From Streptomyces sp. S.PNR 29 (GTDB taxonomy: Bacteria; Actinomycetota; Actinomycetes; Streptomycetales; Streptomycetaceae), in contig NZ_JANUQM010000017.1 of assembly GCF_030386795.1 (NCBI RefSeq), positions 1 to 64,000 of the forward strand: DNA of 64,000 nucleotides. Reading direction: 5' to 3'. The position numbers and the translations under genes are program-made. Below are positions 10,801 to 17,044 of the stretch, piece by piece (position 1 is the first letter of the stretch; each line of letters opens with the position of its first letter). The notes beneath the pieces are model-generated. The model had not been told where the DNA came from. It saw only the letters and a list, made by a program, of their open reading frames with translations, and did no database searches.

Positions 10801-12743
10801 AACTGCAAAGCCGTCACACCCTCACCCACACCCAGCACCGGCCGCATCGCCCCCACCAGGTTCGCCACACCACCATGAGCCACCGCCACACCCTTCGGCC
10901 GCCCCGTCGAACCCGACGTATAAATCACATACGCCAACTGATCCGGCAGCACCTCCAGACCCAACGGACCACCCGCCTGAGCCTCCACCTCCGGATCGTC
11001 CGGAGCCACCCACCGCACCCCACCGAACGGCGGCACCCCCGACCCCACCACCACCCGCACACCACTGTCCGCCACCACGAAGCCCAGCCGGTCCGCCGGA
11101 TACTCCGGATCCAGCGGCACGAACGCCCCACCCGCCTTCCACACCGCCAACTCCGCCACCACCACATCCACCGACCTCGGCAGACACACCCCGACCCGGT
11201 CCTCACACCCCACACCGAGACCCACCAGATACCGCGCCAAACGGTTCGCCCGCACCTCCAACTCGCCATACGTCAACACGGCCTCACCACACCGCACGGC
11301 CGGCAACTCCGGCGACCGCCGCGCCCAACGCGTGAACAACTCGGGCACGAGTGCGTCCGGCACGGCCGTTCCGGTGGTGCCGGCGTCCGGGGGCGCTTCG
11401 AACGTGCCGATCCGCCCCAGGGGCGCGGTGGGTCGCCTGACGGCACCTTCAAGGAAGGTGAGGAAGGACCGCTGGGTGGCCAGGACCCAGTCGTGGTCGT
11501 AGAGCGCGGAGTTGGCCTCGAAGGTGACACGCATGCCTTCGTCCGCGGTCCAGCCGCTGACCAGGACGCCGAAGTCCTCGGCGCGGCGGGTCGACAGGTC
11601 GCGCACGATGCCGCGGTGCGGTCCGAAGTCCAGGGTCTCGCCGGCCGTCGGCATGACGTTGACGTACGGCCCGAAGTGCCGGCGGTCGCCGTGCGGCCAG
11701 TTGAGGTCGCGGCGCAGCTGTTCTCCGCGGAAGCGCTGGTGGACGAGGAGGGCGTCGACCTCCCGGCCGGCCTCGCGGGCCAGGTCGAGCAGGCTGGTGC
11801 CGGCCGCCGTGGACAGGCGGACGGGCAGCATGTTGGCCAGGGTGCAGGGGGTGCGCCGGGCCTGGTCGCTGATGCGGCCGGAGACCGGGACGCTCAGGAC
11901 GGCTTCGGCGGATCCGCTCAGGCGTGCGGTGAAGGCCGCGACCGCGGCGATGACGAGCCGGGGCCAGCTCACGTCGGCCCGGGCCGCGGCCGTGCGCAGG
12001 GCCGCGACGGTGCCGGGCGGCAGGTGGCCCGTCGCGCGCAGCACGTCGGGGATGCCGCCGCCGGTGCCGGCTGTCGCTGCGTGGCCGGGTACGGCGGGTG
12101 TCTCGGGCCGGTCGGCGAAGTGGTCGTGCCAGTACTGGCGGTCGCGTGCGTACTGCTCGGAGGCCCGGTAGGCGGACTCTTCCGTCAGCAGATCGCTGAG
12201 CGGACTGTGGGCCACGGGGGCGGGAGTCTGTCCTCGCAGGAGCGCGGTGTAGACCTCGGCGGTCCTGCGGGCCAGCAGGGAGCAGCCGAAGGCGTCCATG
12301 AGGAGGTGGTCGTAGCGCTGAAGCCAGATGTGGCTGTTGGGATTCAGCCGGAAAAGGGTGTGGGAGAAAAGCCTTCCGGTGTGGTGGCCGGTTTCCTCAA
12401 GGAGTTCCGCCTGCATGGCCCGCTCGGCGGCCGTCTGCGGATCGTCGGTTCCGGTGAGATCGACGAGGTGGAGCAGGTCGTCACCGGAATGCGGTGGTTC
12501 CGCGGGCGGGTCGATGATCTGGAGGACCTTGTCGCCGTCTTCGGCAAAGCGGGTGCGCAGTATTTCCGTCTCGGTCACGACGTGCCGGAGTGCGCGTTCA
12601 AATACGTGTGCGTCGATCGGTCCGTGAATTTCGACGTATTGGCCGGCGCTGTACGAACGGCGGGAGCCGTCCACCCGTTGCGCCAGCCATATTCCCTCTT
12701 GTGCGTCGAACATGGGCAGGGCGCGACCGGTGTTTCCGTTCAT
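1812..12743 (-). CDS. Trimodular nonribosomal peptide synthetase C-A-T-C-A-T-C-A-T-E
   Basis: This 3,643-residue synthetase adds three amino acids on carrier-bound intermediates in the cytosol. Approximate domains: C1 10-440, A1 460-940, T1 955-1025, C2 1040-1470, A2 1500-1985, T2 2005-2075, C3 2085-2520, A3 2550-3045, T3 3070-3140, E 3160-3600. Motifs seen include YTSGSTGRPKG in each A domain, GGDSL or GGDSI in each T domain, HHVAVDGWS in C2 and C3, and HHLVVDGVSW plus NYLGR in the E domain, so residue 3 should be made D. C1 resembles the N-terminal C domain of EntF/DhbF and carries DHLLMDA in place of HHxxxDG, suggesting an unusual starter condensation. By eye against GrsA, A1 and A2 give the same pocket residues D-A-L-S-V-G-T-V-M and A3 gives D-V-A-A-I-G-Q-V-I; I cannot assign a substrate to either. 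The ATG has a strong upstream GAGGGGG, and a StrR-type operator lies about 80 bp upstream. Confidence 0.96.
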   Translation of the reverse strand: MNGNTGRALPMFDAQEGIWLAQRVDGSRRSYSAGQYVEIHGPIDAHVFERALRHVVTETEILRTRFAEDGDKVLQIIDPPAEPPHSGDDLLHLVDLTGTDDPQTAAERAMQAELLEETGHHTGRLFSHTLFRLNPNSHIWLQRYDHLLMDAFGCSLLARRTAEVYTALLRGQTPAPVAHSPLSDLLTEESAYRASEQYARDRQYWHDHFADRPETPAVPGHAATAGTGGGIPDVLRATGHLPPGTVAALRTAAARADVSWPRLVIAAVAAFTARLSGSAEAVLSVPVSGRISDQARRTPCTLANMLPVRLSTAAGTSLLDLAREAGREVDALLVHQRFRGEQLRRDLNWPHGDRRHFGPYVNVMPTAGETLDFGPHRGIVRDLSTRRAEDFGVLVSGWTADEGMRVTFEANSALYDHDWVLATQRSFLTFLEGAVRRPTAPLGRIGTFEAPPDAGTTGTAVPDALVPELFTRWARRSPELPAVRCGEAVLTYGELEVRANRLARYLVGLGVGCEDRVGVCLPRSVDVVVAELAVWKAGGAFVPLDPEYPADRLGFVVADSGVRVVVGSGVPPFGGVRWVAPDDPEVEAQAGGPLGLEVLPDQLAYVIYTSGSTGRPKGVAVAHGGVANLVGAMRPVLGVGEGVTALQFASFSFDAAVLDVAVTLSSGGTLAIAGEVERADAAALAAMIGAVGVRTASVVPSLLGVLDPDAVPGVGTWVLGAELLTADLASRWAGRARVWNTYGPTEATVMATAGAVDAGIGPQDRPPAIGRPLNNVRVHVLDGALQPVAPGVVGELYLTGPGLARGYVGRPGQTAERFVACPYAPGERMYRTGDLARWTAEGELLFAGRADEQVKIRGFRVEPGEVQTVLAGHGSVAQAAVVVRENRLVGYVVPAAETVDVRDVRAYLSQRLPEFMVPTLVELDALPLTVNGKLDRAALPAPDVTTAGAGRGPATALEEMLCGLFAEVLGRERVGVEASFFASGGDSLMAMRLVARVRAVLDVELGIGELFAEPSVAGLARVVDARLGRHGDGGPPLRAMERPEVLPLSFAQQRMWFLNRLEETVPGAAAAYNLPLVLRLSGDLDVDALEAALGDVAERHESLRTVFPDVDGTPYQHILTSAEGRPPLTVVRLPGAEGIDAMLAEHARCGFDLRVDVPWRVLLMVAGPGEFVLSVVAHHVAVDGWSMGVLARDLGAAYAARCAGRVPQWDGLRVQYADYALWQREMLGGPDDGGPGLVDRQLDFWRSELAGVSGELTLPVDRVRPAVPSFVGRVVPLGVGAGTHAGLVEVAGKGRATMFMVVHAAVCVLLARMGAGRDVVLGTPVAGRSDTALEDLVGFFVNTLVLRADVSGDPTFAEVLERVRAADLAAYAHQEVPFERLVDELNPVRSLSRNPLFQVMLALQNVPEPEWHLPGAQVRSASMVAPAARFDLAITLTERRDEQGAPAGLTGDILYATDLFDEETVEALARRLARVLEQVAANPGLRLSDVDVLTDDERTRLTADWNDTATAVPDALVPELFTRWARRSPELPAVRCGEAVLTYGELEVRANRLARYLVGLGVGCEDRVGVCLPRSVDVVVAELAVWKAGAAFVPLDPEYPADRLAFMIADSGVRVVVGSGAAFGGVRWVAPDDPEVGARSGEALGLRTVPDQLAYVIYTSGSTGRPKGVAVAHGGVANLVGAMRPVLGVGEGVTALQFASFSFDAAVLDVAVTLSSGGTLAIAGEVERADAAALAAMIGAVGVRTASVVPSLLGVLDPDAVPGVGTWVLGAELLTADLASRWAGRARVWNTYGPTEATVMATAGAVDAGIGPQDRPPAIGRPLNNVRTYVLDDLLQPAPPGVTGELYVAGPGVARGYVGRPGQTAERFVACPYAPGERMYRTGDLARWTAEGELLFAGRADEQVKIRGFRVEPGEVQTVLAGHGSVAQAAVVVRDNRLVGYVVPAADTVDVRDVRAYLSQRLPEFMVPTLVELDALPLTVNGKLDRAALPAPDFADRAAGRAPETDTERHLCGLFAEVLGLERVGAEASFFDLGGDSLLAMRLLARVRAVLDVELGIGELFAEPSVAGLARVVDAGHGLGGSRTVVRAWERRPDVLPLSFAQQRMWFLNRLEETVPGAAAAYNLPLVLRLSGDLDVDALEAALGDVAERHESLRTVFPDVDGTPYQHILSGEDARPALPVVECGDADRLQDVLAEHLRCGFDLRVDVPWRVWLVMAGPGEFVLSVVAHHVAVDGWSMGVLARDLGAAYAARCAGRVPQWDGLRVQYADYALWQREMLGDPDDPDGVMARHLDFWRSELAGVSGELTLPVDRARPAVPSFAGRVVPVDVDPATHAGLVEVAGKGRATMFMVVHAAVCVLLARMGAGRDVVLGTPVAGRSDTALEDLVGFFVNTLVLRADVSGDPTFAEVLERVRAADLAAYAHQEVPFERLVDELNPVRSLSRNPLFQVMLALQNVPEPEWHLPGVEVRQTTLLREAAARFDLSVSLTERHDAQGAPAGLTGEILYATDLFDEETVEALARRLTRVLEQVAANPGLRLSDVDVLTDDERTRLTADWNDTATAVPDALVPELFTRRARQEPDTVAVESAERSLTYGELAADAGRLARYLIDAGVGPECRVAVVVERSAAMAVALLAVATAGGVYVPVDADYPADRTEYLLRDSDPAVVLCLAHTRDVVPEWYTGRVVVTDDPAVAEAVGAYDGGPVGDDERTVPLRAGNAAYVIYTSGSTGRPKGVAVPHHGLRNLVVENTRRYAMDADTRVLQLVSPSFDVAMADIWPVLCAGGRLVLAPPRLALSGEELTDLVRTRRITHAAIPPTFLSQMPCDHLPDLRVLITGGEALPEELRRRWTADRAMYNQYGVTEAAVISTVGRIGDHDGPPPIGRPVANTHVYVLDERLRPVPAGVAGELYVAGAGLARGYLGRAGLSAGRFVACPYGSGERMYRTGDVVRWTGDGELVFVGRADDQMKIRGHRIEPGEIEAALAGCPGVRQAAVIIREDRPGDRRLVGYVAADEQTVDGRTIRDTVAGLLPEYMVPAAVVVLDTLPRTANGKVDRAALPAPDFTGRTTGREPRTETERVLCGLFAEMLGLEQVGVEDGFFELGGDSISSMQLVSRARRAGLLLTPRQVFEEKTPERLAAVAQPAGKAAATADLGVGEVAWTPVMRAFGPRAAGPLFAQWMTVGAPPGLGLGVLAAGLTAVLDTHDMLRARTVPGARTLVVGERGSVEAAALISRVEAGPADLDECAGRAARAAAERLDPAAGVMVQAVWVDAGPHTVGRLVVVAHHLVVDGVSWRVLLPDLQAACEAVADGRRPVLDPVGTSFRRWSHLLSEQAASAARVAELDAWTALLGEPEAPLGGRALDPVTDTADTLRRRSWVIPAEQAAVLVERMPAAFHCGVHEVLLAGLAAAVVRWRQDTAPRTLLVAVEGHGREPLDGVDLARTVGWFTSARPARLDLTDTDVEDVATGGPAAGRLLKAVKEQVRTVPGDGLGYELLRHLNPDTAPVLQAAPAPQIGFNYLGRFTAAAPSGTVGAWQLAGEAAVGGSADPGLPAMHALEGLAVVRDTPAGPDLSVTLNWPAALLDEDDVERLGQAWVHMLGGLAAHTSEPTSGGHTPSDFGLLDLDQDEIEQFEAMAAKLEEGLSR
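5361..6100. repeat. Condensation-domain DNA repeat, copy A (copy B at 8508-9247)
   Basis: The stretch encoding much of C3 is largely the same base sequence as the stretch encoding C2, offset by 3,147 bp. Identity is broken in short patches, for example around 5,750-5,900, where the linker before the HHxxxDG region differs. This is intragenic duplication within the NRPS gene, not a mobile element. Confidence 0.85.
7264..7797. repeat. Adenylation-domain DNA repeat, copy A (copy B at 10414-10947; further copy at 1-~340)
   Basis: The A3-A8 region of A2 and that of A1 are almost base-for-base identical at an offset of 3,150 bp; I saw only isolated substitutions over about 530 bp. The partial A domain at the left edge shares the adjoining portion. 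Such identity at synonymous positions means recent duplication or ongoing gene conversion, and these repeats could also confuse short-read assembly. Confidence 0.9.
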
Positions 12744-12822
12744 CTTTCCCCCTCGTTCCCCATTCGCCGAACGCGAGCGCGAGCCATCAGCATCTGCTGT
12801 TTCGTCGGCTTCGGACCAGCCC

Positions 12823-12851
12823 GTCCAACCGTGCGCGGCGCACGGTTGGAC
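12823..12851. promoter_or_regulatory. StrR/Bbr-type activator binding site upstream of the NRPS operon
   Basis: GTCCAA, 17 bases, TTGGAC: exactly the half-sites and spacing I recall for Bbr of balhimycin and Dbv4 of A40926 biosynthesis. The site sits inside a longer perfect palindrome at 12817-12857 with 20-bp arms around a single central base. It lies 80 bp upstream of the NRPS start codon. A StrR-type activator is encoded at 35941-36945, and a second perfect site lies at 32259-32287. Confidence 0.8.
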
Positions 12852-12904
12852 GGGCTGACAGGAATGGTGGATGCGCGCGCGGAATGGCGCCGCGGATTAC
12901 ATGC
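12852..12904. other. Short spacer between the NRPS operator and the inserted block
   Basis: This 53-bp stretch completes the palindrome and then reaches the 15-bp inverted repeat at 12905. A promoter for the NRPS gene should lie in or just downstream of it on the minus strand, but I could not recognise convincing -10/-35 boxes. Confidence 0.3.
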
Positions 12905-13600
12905 TAAGGGCTGTCCCGCAAATGATCTCGGTCGTACAGGCGGCGGGTGATGCCGAGCTTGGCGTGGTGAACGCCGTCGCCTTTCAGACGGCAGTCACGG
13001 AGGATCTTCCGGCCCTTCATCCGCGCGAAGGTGTGCTCGACGCGGGCGCGGATCTTGCGGTGGGAAGTGTTGTACTCCCCTTCCCAGGCCGGCAGTTCGC
13101 CCTGGCCGTGTTGGCGGCGGTGCGGAATGATTAGGCCAGTGCCACGGTAGCCGCCGTCCGCAATCGCGGTGGTGTTGCCGACAGCGGCCTTTGTCCCGGA
13201 CAGCTCCCACACCTTGCAGTCGTTGCGGTTGCCCGGCAGTGGCCGGCCGACGGCGACGACGACGAGCCGGGTGTCGGCGTCGATGACGACGTGGTGGTTG
13301 GTCGAGTACCAGTAGTTCTTCGACTGCTCGGCAACCCTGTTTGGTCACGCGGGGAACACCAGGGTGCCGTCCACGATCAGCACGGTGTCCCTGCGAAATC
13401 GCTTGCGGCACCAGTACTCGGCGACCAGTACCCGGTCCTCCAACGGCAGGCTCCACGGCCGACCCTTGCGAACCGGGCCTGCCGCCTCCCACCGTAGCGC
13501 AGTGATCAGCTTCCCGAACCGACGCGGGCTCAGCCGACGAACAGACCCGTCCAGTACGGACTCGACGCAGTGATCACAGCAGTCACGTCGGGATCATTCC
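12904..13600 (-). pseudogene. IS5-type DDE transposase, inactivated
   Basis: Reading the minus strand from about 13,560, a transposase-like polypeptide can be followed: WEAAGPVRKGRPW, LVAEYWCRKRF and LIVDGTLVFPA, then an in-frame TGA near 13,345, then KNYWYSTNHHVVIDADTRL, GNRNDCKVWELSG, IADGGYRGTG and finally RARVEHTFARMKGRKIL. The DG, DAD and HTFARMK elements fit the catalytic core of IS5-family (IS1647/ISL2-like) DDE transposases. The internal stop and the missing N-terminal end make it a dead copy. Its left tip, TAAGGGCTGTCCCGC at 12905-12919, is one of the two inverted repeats bounding the 7.7-kb block. It has no role in peptide synthesis; it marks the insertion edge next to the NRPS promoter. 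Confidence 0.8.
12905..12919 (+). repeat. 15-bp inverted repeat, left end of inserted block
   Basis: TAAGGGCTGTCCCGC; its exact reverse complement is at 20586-20600. It forms the downstream end of the dead IS5-type element and is therefore probably an IS terminal inverted repeat. Confidence 0.7.
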
Positions 13601-13660
13601 ACGGCTTCAGCTTCTCCTTGATCGAACGTGATATCACATCGGTTCAGTCTGTTCGACCAC

Positions 13661-13822
13661 TTACTGCATCAACCACCGTCTGATCGCCCAGGAGATGCGT
13701 GCCCGTCGGACCGTGAACGGCCAGCTCGCTCGTCCCAGCGACGAGAACAACCAGTCGGCTCCCAACAGTCCCAGGGTCATCCCGACAGCGTTGGCGCACA
13801 GGAAGAGTACGTTCTGCCCCAT
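13661..13822 (-). CDS. Possible 53-residue membrane protein or remnant
   Basis: A short frame starting at ATG 13822 encodes one hydrophobic segment (NVLFLCANAVGMTLGLLGADWLF) followed by a basic tail with RRARISWAIRRW. The hydrophobic pattern looks more protein-like than the surrounding frames, but there is no recognisable family, and it lies among gene fragments. It may be the C-terminal remnant of a membrane protein. I have no evidence for its function. The remaining bases between 13,600 and 14,080 hold nothing else I can support. Confidence 0.25.
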   Translation of the reverse strand: MGQNVLFLCANAVGMTLGLLGADWLFSSLGRASWPFTVRRARISWAIRRWLMQ

Positions 13823-14084
13823 GGACAACGGCTCCGCCTCGGGATCGGTCGTCACCCGACGGCGCCGATAAGCGTGCCCCGCCGCCCTGTGGCACGTCCG
13901 CTGCGAACAACTCCACGGCGTCCGACGCCAGAAGGAGCGGGCTGATGAGGCGCTATGCCTCGTGCCCCCGACGGTACGGGCGGAAGACACCCCCCCGACC
14001 AGGAACAGCGGGTCCTGGAAGCCATGTACCGCGGCACGAAGGACTTCTGACCCGCGAGCGGGGCTGGATCTGAGCTTGCCGAGG

Positions 14085-14129
14085 GACTTTCCATGTTGGA
14101 AAGTCGGGGTAGACTTTCCAACATGGAAA
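14085..14129. promoter_or_regulatory. Two TTTCCA-N3-TGGAAA operators overlapping a start codon
   Basis: GACTTTCCA-TGT-TGGAAAGTC (14085-14105) is a perfect inverted repeat with 9-bp arms. A second copy, GACTTTCCA-ACA-TGGAAA (14112-14129), includes the ATG of the downstream gene at 14123. The two are 27 bp apart centre to centre. They are the natural candidates for binding by the winged-helix protein encoded two genes on (14587-14892), giving autoregulation. Confidence 0.65.
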
Positions 14130-14590
14130 ACGTCACGCCCGAAGGACCTGCCGCCGCCCGTGCCGCCCTCGACAGCGCCGCCGCCGCCCGTGCCGCGGTC
14201 GCTGACCGCGCCGCCGCCCCCTGGTGGTACCACGCGGGGCTCGGCCTGGGCGTCGGTCTCGCCTTCCTCTCGATCGATGTCGGCGGAAGCATGGTGCCCA
14301 CAGGGGTTCTCGTTGGCGGAGTGTTACTGCCCGCCGCGCTCACCCTGACCGTCGCCCGCTCCCGAGGCGTCTCCGTCAATCGCTCCCTGTCCGCGCCCGG
14401 CACCCGTCAGCTCAACGGCCTGTACCTGATCATGCTCATCGTCCTCGGCGGCCTGGGCCTGGTCCTCAAGCTGGCCGCGGACCTGCCGGGTGCCATGTCG
14501 GTGGCAGGCCTCGCGGCGCTGGCCTTCACCATCTACGTCAGCAGGAGCAACGACGACGCCCTGCGGCACGACCTCCTGCGTCGGCCATGA
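14123..14590 (+). CDS. Small integral membrane protein of unknown function
   Basis: A 155-residue protein with an alanine-rich N-terminus (repeats of AAARAA type, residues 5-32) and hydrophobic segments near residues 37-53, 57-75, 95-113 and 118-135, so about four membrane spans; the C-terminus is polar. The ATG is inside the second TTTCCA operator and there is no good ribosome binding site before it, so translation may be leaderless or nearly so. Its stop overlaps the ATG of the regulator gene behind it (ATGA), so the two are one operon. Membrane protein plus small winged-helix regulator pairs are common in Streptomyces, but their role is not known to me. It lies within the block that appears to have been inserted into the cluster. 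Confidence 0.75.
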   Translation: MENVTPEGPAAARAALDSAAAARAAVADRAAAPWWYHAGLGLGVGLAFLSIDVGGSMVPTGVLVGGVLLPAALTLTVARSRGVSVNRSLSAPGTRQLNGLYLIMLIVLGGLGLVLKLAADLPGAMSVAGLAALAFTIYVSRSNDDALRHDLLRRP

Positions 14591-14892
14591 CCGCGTCCGG
14601 CCTCGACGAGGTGATCCATCCGACGAACCGGCTGCAGATCTGCGCCATGCTCGCCGCGGTGGAATCCATGGAGTTCTCCGCAGTGCGCGACGCCCTGGGG
14701 GTGAGCGACTCCGTCCTGAGCAAACAGATGAAAGTGCTGCAGGAGGCGGGTTACGCCACCGTCAGGAAGGCACCCGTGAACTCCCGGACCCACACCTGGC
14801 TCGCCCTCACTGACGCGGGCCGCACCGCTCTCGCCGGACATCTGGCAGAGCTGCGGCGCATCGCGGCACTCGCCGACCCGGCGAAGCAGTAG
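14587..14892 (+). CDS. Winged-helix transcriptional regulator (HTH_34/MarR-like, short)
   Basis: A 101-residue single-domain protein. The sequence HPTNRLQICAMLAAVESMEFSAV, then LGVSDSVLSKQMKVLQEAGYATVRKA and SRTHTWLALTDAGRTAL, matches the layout of the short winged-helix family used as transcriptional repressors: recognition helix around SDSVLSKQMK (residues 37-46) and wing around residues 53-72. The ATG overlaps the stop of the membrane-protein gene. The paired TTTCCA/TGGAAA palindromes ahead of the operon are its likely target. No ligand-binding domain is present, so any signal must act through the small domain itself or via the co-transcribed membrane protein (inference). Confidence 0.85.
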   Translation: MTASGLDEVIHPTNRLQICAMLAAVESMEFSAVRDALGVSDSVLSKQMKVLQEAGYATVRKAPVNSRTHTWLALTDAGRTALAGHLAELRRIAALADPAKQ

Positions 14893-14977
14893 CCGGACTC
14901 CCGCGCAACCCGATGGTCGGGCGGGAGAGGGGAAACCGTACGCCCCCGGCGCGCCACTTCCGCGTCCCGATGGTTCC

Positions 14978-15250
14978 TCACCCGCTCGGCGTAGTTCCGC
15001 ACGCACTCCGGCGAGAGTCTCCCCGGCCAGGTGGGGCGCCACCCGCACCCGGACGAAGACCCGGCCGGTGTCCAGCTTGACGTCCCGTCCCGCGTACACC
15101 TCGAAGCCCGCGCCCCCGCCGCGCATCCGGGCGGCCAGCCTGGAGCCGAAGAAGCCGCCGAACACCGCTGTCGCCAGATAGTGTGCCGCCTCGGTCGCCT
15201 CGCGCATCTTCCGTCGGGGCTGCTGGCTCCGGTGCGCAGAAGGTGAGCGG
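14978..15250 (-). pseudogene. Fragment resembling an M16 zinc peptidase
   Basis: The minus frame starting near 15,207 reads EAAHYLATAVFGGFFGSRLA, then GFEVYAGRDVKLDTGRVFV and LAGETLAGVRAELR. This looks like the inactive C-terminal half of insulinase-type (M16) peptidases, which has a GG-F-SRL motif. The frame then degenerates into unlike sequence, and no HxxEH zinc site is visible, so only a remnant is present. Confidence is limited because the match is from memory of the family pattern. Confidence 0.4.
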
Positions 15251-15391
15251 GACTTCGCGTTCGGGGTGCGACCGCAGCATCAGCAGCCGGGCTCCCGCGG
15301 CCCGCCTTGGGACGCCGCCGGTACGGGGGGAGCGAGGTGAAACCGACCTCCCCCGGAGAACTGGCGCGAGGAACAGCTGAGGCGCATCGAC

Positions 15392-15711
15392 ATGCTCCCC
15401 ATCAGCAAGCACGCGGCCGCCCAGGTCCTCGCCTCCTCCGTCCTGGACACCGTGCTGCGCGCCATGGTCCGAGCGGCCCCCCGCATTCAGGGCGCGAAGG
15501 GCCAGCTCCACTTCAAGAGCCTGCCGCGAAGCTCCCGAAGGCCTCGCCGGACACCCTGGTCGGCCAGTTCCGCGCGTACTGCATCAACAGCATCCACAAG
15601 GCGTACGAGCAGTACTTCGGGCCGCCAGCACCCGAGGAGTACAACCGTCACGCACTGCCCACGCGGCAGGCCCGACGCAGATCACGCTCGCCAACGCCCT
15701 CGCCGCGGTAA
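15392..15711 (+). pseudogene. Gene remnant of unknown family
   Basis: Two adjoining plus-strand frames carry protein-like pieces: ISKHAAAQVLASSVLDTVLRAM and, after a frame change near 15,525, LVGQFRAYCINSIHKAYEQYF followed by GPPAPEEYN. The less GC-biased codons of the second piece suggest real ancestry, but no start, family or full length can be recovered. I treat it as a broken gene. Confidence 0.3.
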
Positions 15712-16252
15712 TGCTGGCCGGTCGGCCTGGTCCGGGAACTGGAGGAGGCGCAGCGGCCTCTCAGTCCGGCCGGATGACCACGGCCATCGCCGACAGACGG
15801 CGGCCGGGGAAGAAAGACTGTATTCCCCGGCCGCGTCCGGCGCTCATCCCGCGATCAGGCGTCAGCCCGGGCGTACACGTGGGGCACAGCGAGTTCTCCG
15901 GGGCTCGCACTGTGACATGTTCACAGACGGTCGTTCGTGCAGCTCAACACCGGTGCAGCTCACCGTAGCGGCAGCAACAGGTGTGGCAGGCTAGCTGAAT
16001 CGAGGGATTACTGCCGGGCCAAGCTTGGCATCCTCGATTCTGATCGGCGTGTGGAGGCCCGGCTCGACCTGGGGCCGGTTGCCGCCGTGCCCCGCCCCCG
16101 CACATCTGCCGGCGCCGCCGGCCGATCACGCACGCAGCCTCGTTGAGGAACTTCCGGGTTTCATCGACGCGGCGCCCCCCCCCGAGTCGGCCGCGAATCC
16201 GAGTGGACTCATCTCGACCGGCTAGGTGGTTAAGAACCGACAACTAAGCCGC
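15712..16252. other. Gene-free spacer
   Basis: No frame in this ~540-bp stretch has convincing codon bias, a start with a ribosome binding site, or a recognisable product. GC content drops locally around 15,930-16,030. It is downstream of the ABC transporter operon, and I could not identify a clear terminator hairpin. Confidence 0.4.
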
Positions 16253-17044
16253 TCACTGCGTGGGCTCGCGGTTGTAGAGCTTCGTGGCCCACAGGTAGCC
16301 GCCCAGGGCGATCAGGGCGCACCAGCCGAGGGCGAGAATCGCGTTGTTGCCGATCGGGGTGCCCATCAGCAGCCCACGCAGGGTCTCGATGAACGGGGTG
16401 AACGGCTGGTAGTCGGCGAACCATTGAAGCCCGGCGGGCATCGAGTCAGTAGGGACGAATCCGCTTCCCATCATCGGCAGGATCATCAGTGGCGTCAGCA
16501 TGTTGCTCGCGGCTGCGACGCTCTTGGCCATGATGGCCAGCGCGACCGACAGCCAGGTGAGCGCGAAGATGATCAGCACGCACACGCCGATCACGCCGAG
16601 CCATTCACCGAAGTCTGCGGTGGGCTCGAAGCCCACCAGTAGTGCGACGCCGGTGACGATGGTCATGCTCAGCAGGGTCTGGGCCAGGCTGCCCAGCACG
16701 TGGCCGGTGAGCACCGAAACCCGGGCGATGGCCATGGTGCGGAACCGGGCGACGATGCCCTCGGTCATGTCGAAGGCCACCGAGATCGCGGTGCCCTGGG
16801 CCGCGGTGGCCGCGGTCATCAGAATGACGCCAGGGACGGCGTAGTTCACGTAGGCATCCCGGCCGCCCGACGGCCCGCCGAGGCCGCTGCCGAGGATGCC
16901 GCCGAGGACATAGACGAACAGCAGCAGGAAGACCACCGGGACCCCGGCGGCCGTGAGGGTGAGCGTCGGGTAGCGCAGCATGTGCCGCAACTGGCGGCGC
17001 AGCATGGTCACCGAATCGGTGAAGGCGTGGGTGGCGGTGCTCAT
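16253..17044 (-). CDS. ABC-2 type drug-efflux permease (DrrB-like)
   Basis: A 263-residue membrane protein with an N-terminal cytosolic stretch (DSVTMLRRQLRHMLRYPTLT) and six predicted membrane spans, including VFLLLFVYVLGGILGSGL, GVILMTAATAAQGTAIS, TLLSMTIVTGVALLVGF, GVCVLIIFALTWLSVALAIM and ILALGWCALIALGGYLW. The order of spans and the terminal motif ATKLYNRE fit the DrrB family (daunorubicin-resistance permeases). Its ATG overlaps the stop of the ATPase gene, so the two form one efflux pump in the membrane. The divergent regulator probably controls it. It sits in the inserted block; whether it exports the cluster's peptide or some unrelated drug cannot be told. Confidence 0.92.
   Translation of the reverse strand: MSTATHAFTDSVTMLRRQLRHMLRYPTLTLTAAGVPVVFLLLFVYVLGGILGSGLGGPSGGRDAYVNYAVPGVILMTAATAAQGTAISVAFDMTEGIVARFRTMAIARVSVLTGHVLGSLAQTLLSMTIVTGVALLVGFEPTADFGEWLGVIGVCVLIIFALTWLSVALAIMAKSVAAASNMLTPLMILPMMGSGFVPTDSMPAGLQWFADYQPFTPFIETLRGLLMGTPIGNNAILALGWCALIALGGYLWATKLYNREPTQ

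Noticed and set aside
12817..12857. 41-bp palindrome read as a rho-independent terminator
   Set aside because: There is no T tract, no gene ends there, and it contains an exact StrR-type operator at promoter distance from the NRPS start.
1803..12950. Very long plus-strand open frames opposite the NRPS genes
   Set aside because: They are mirror frames of high-GC coding DNA, rich in R, H, P and G, with no family motifs; the minus strand carries complete NRPS domains.
13852..14403. Minus-strand frames opposite the small membrane protein gene
   Set aside because: They are out of phase with GC3 bias and overlap a better-supported plus-strand operon.
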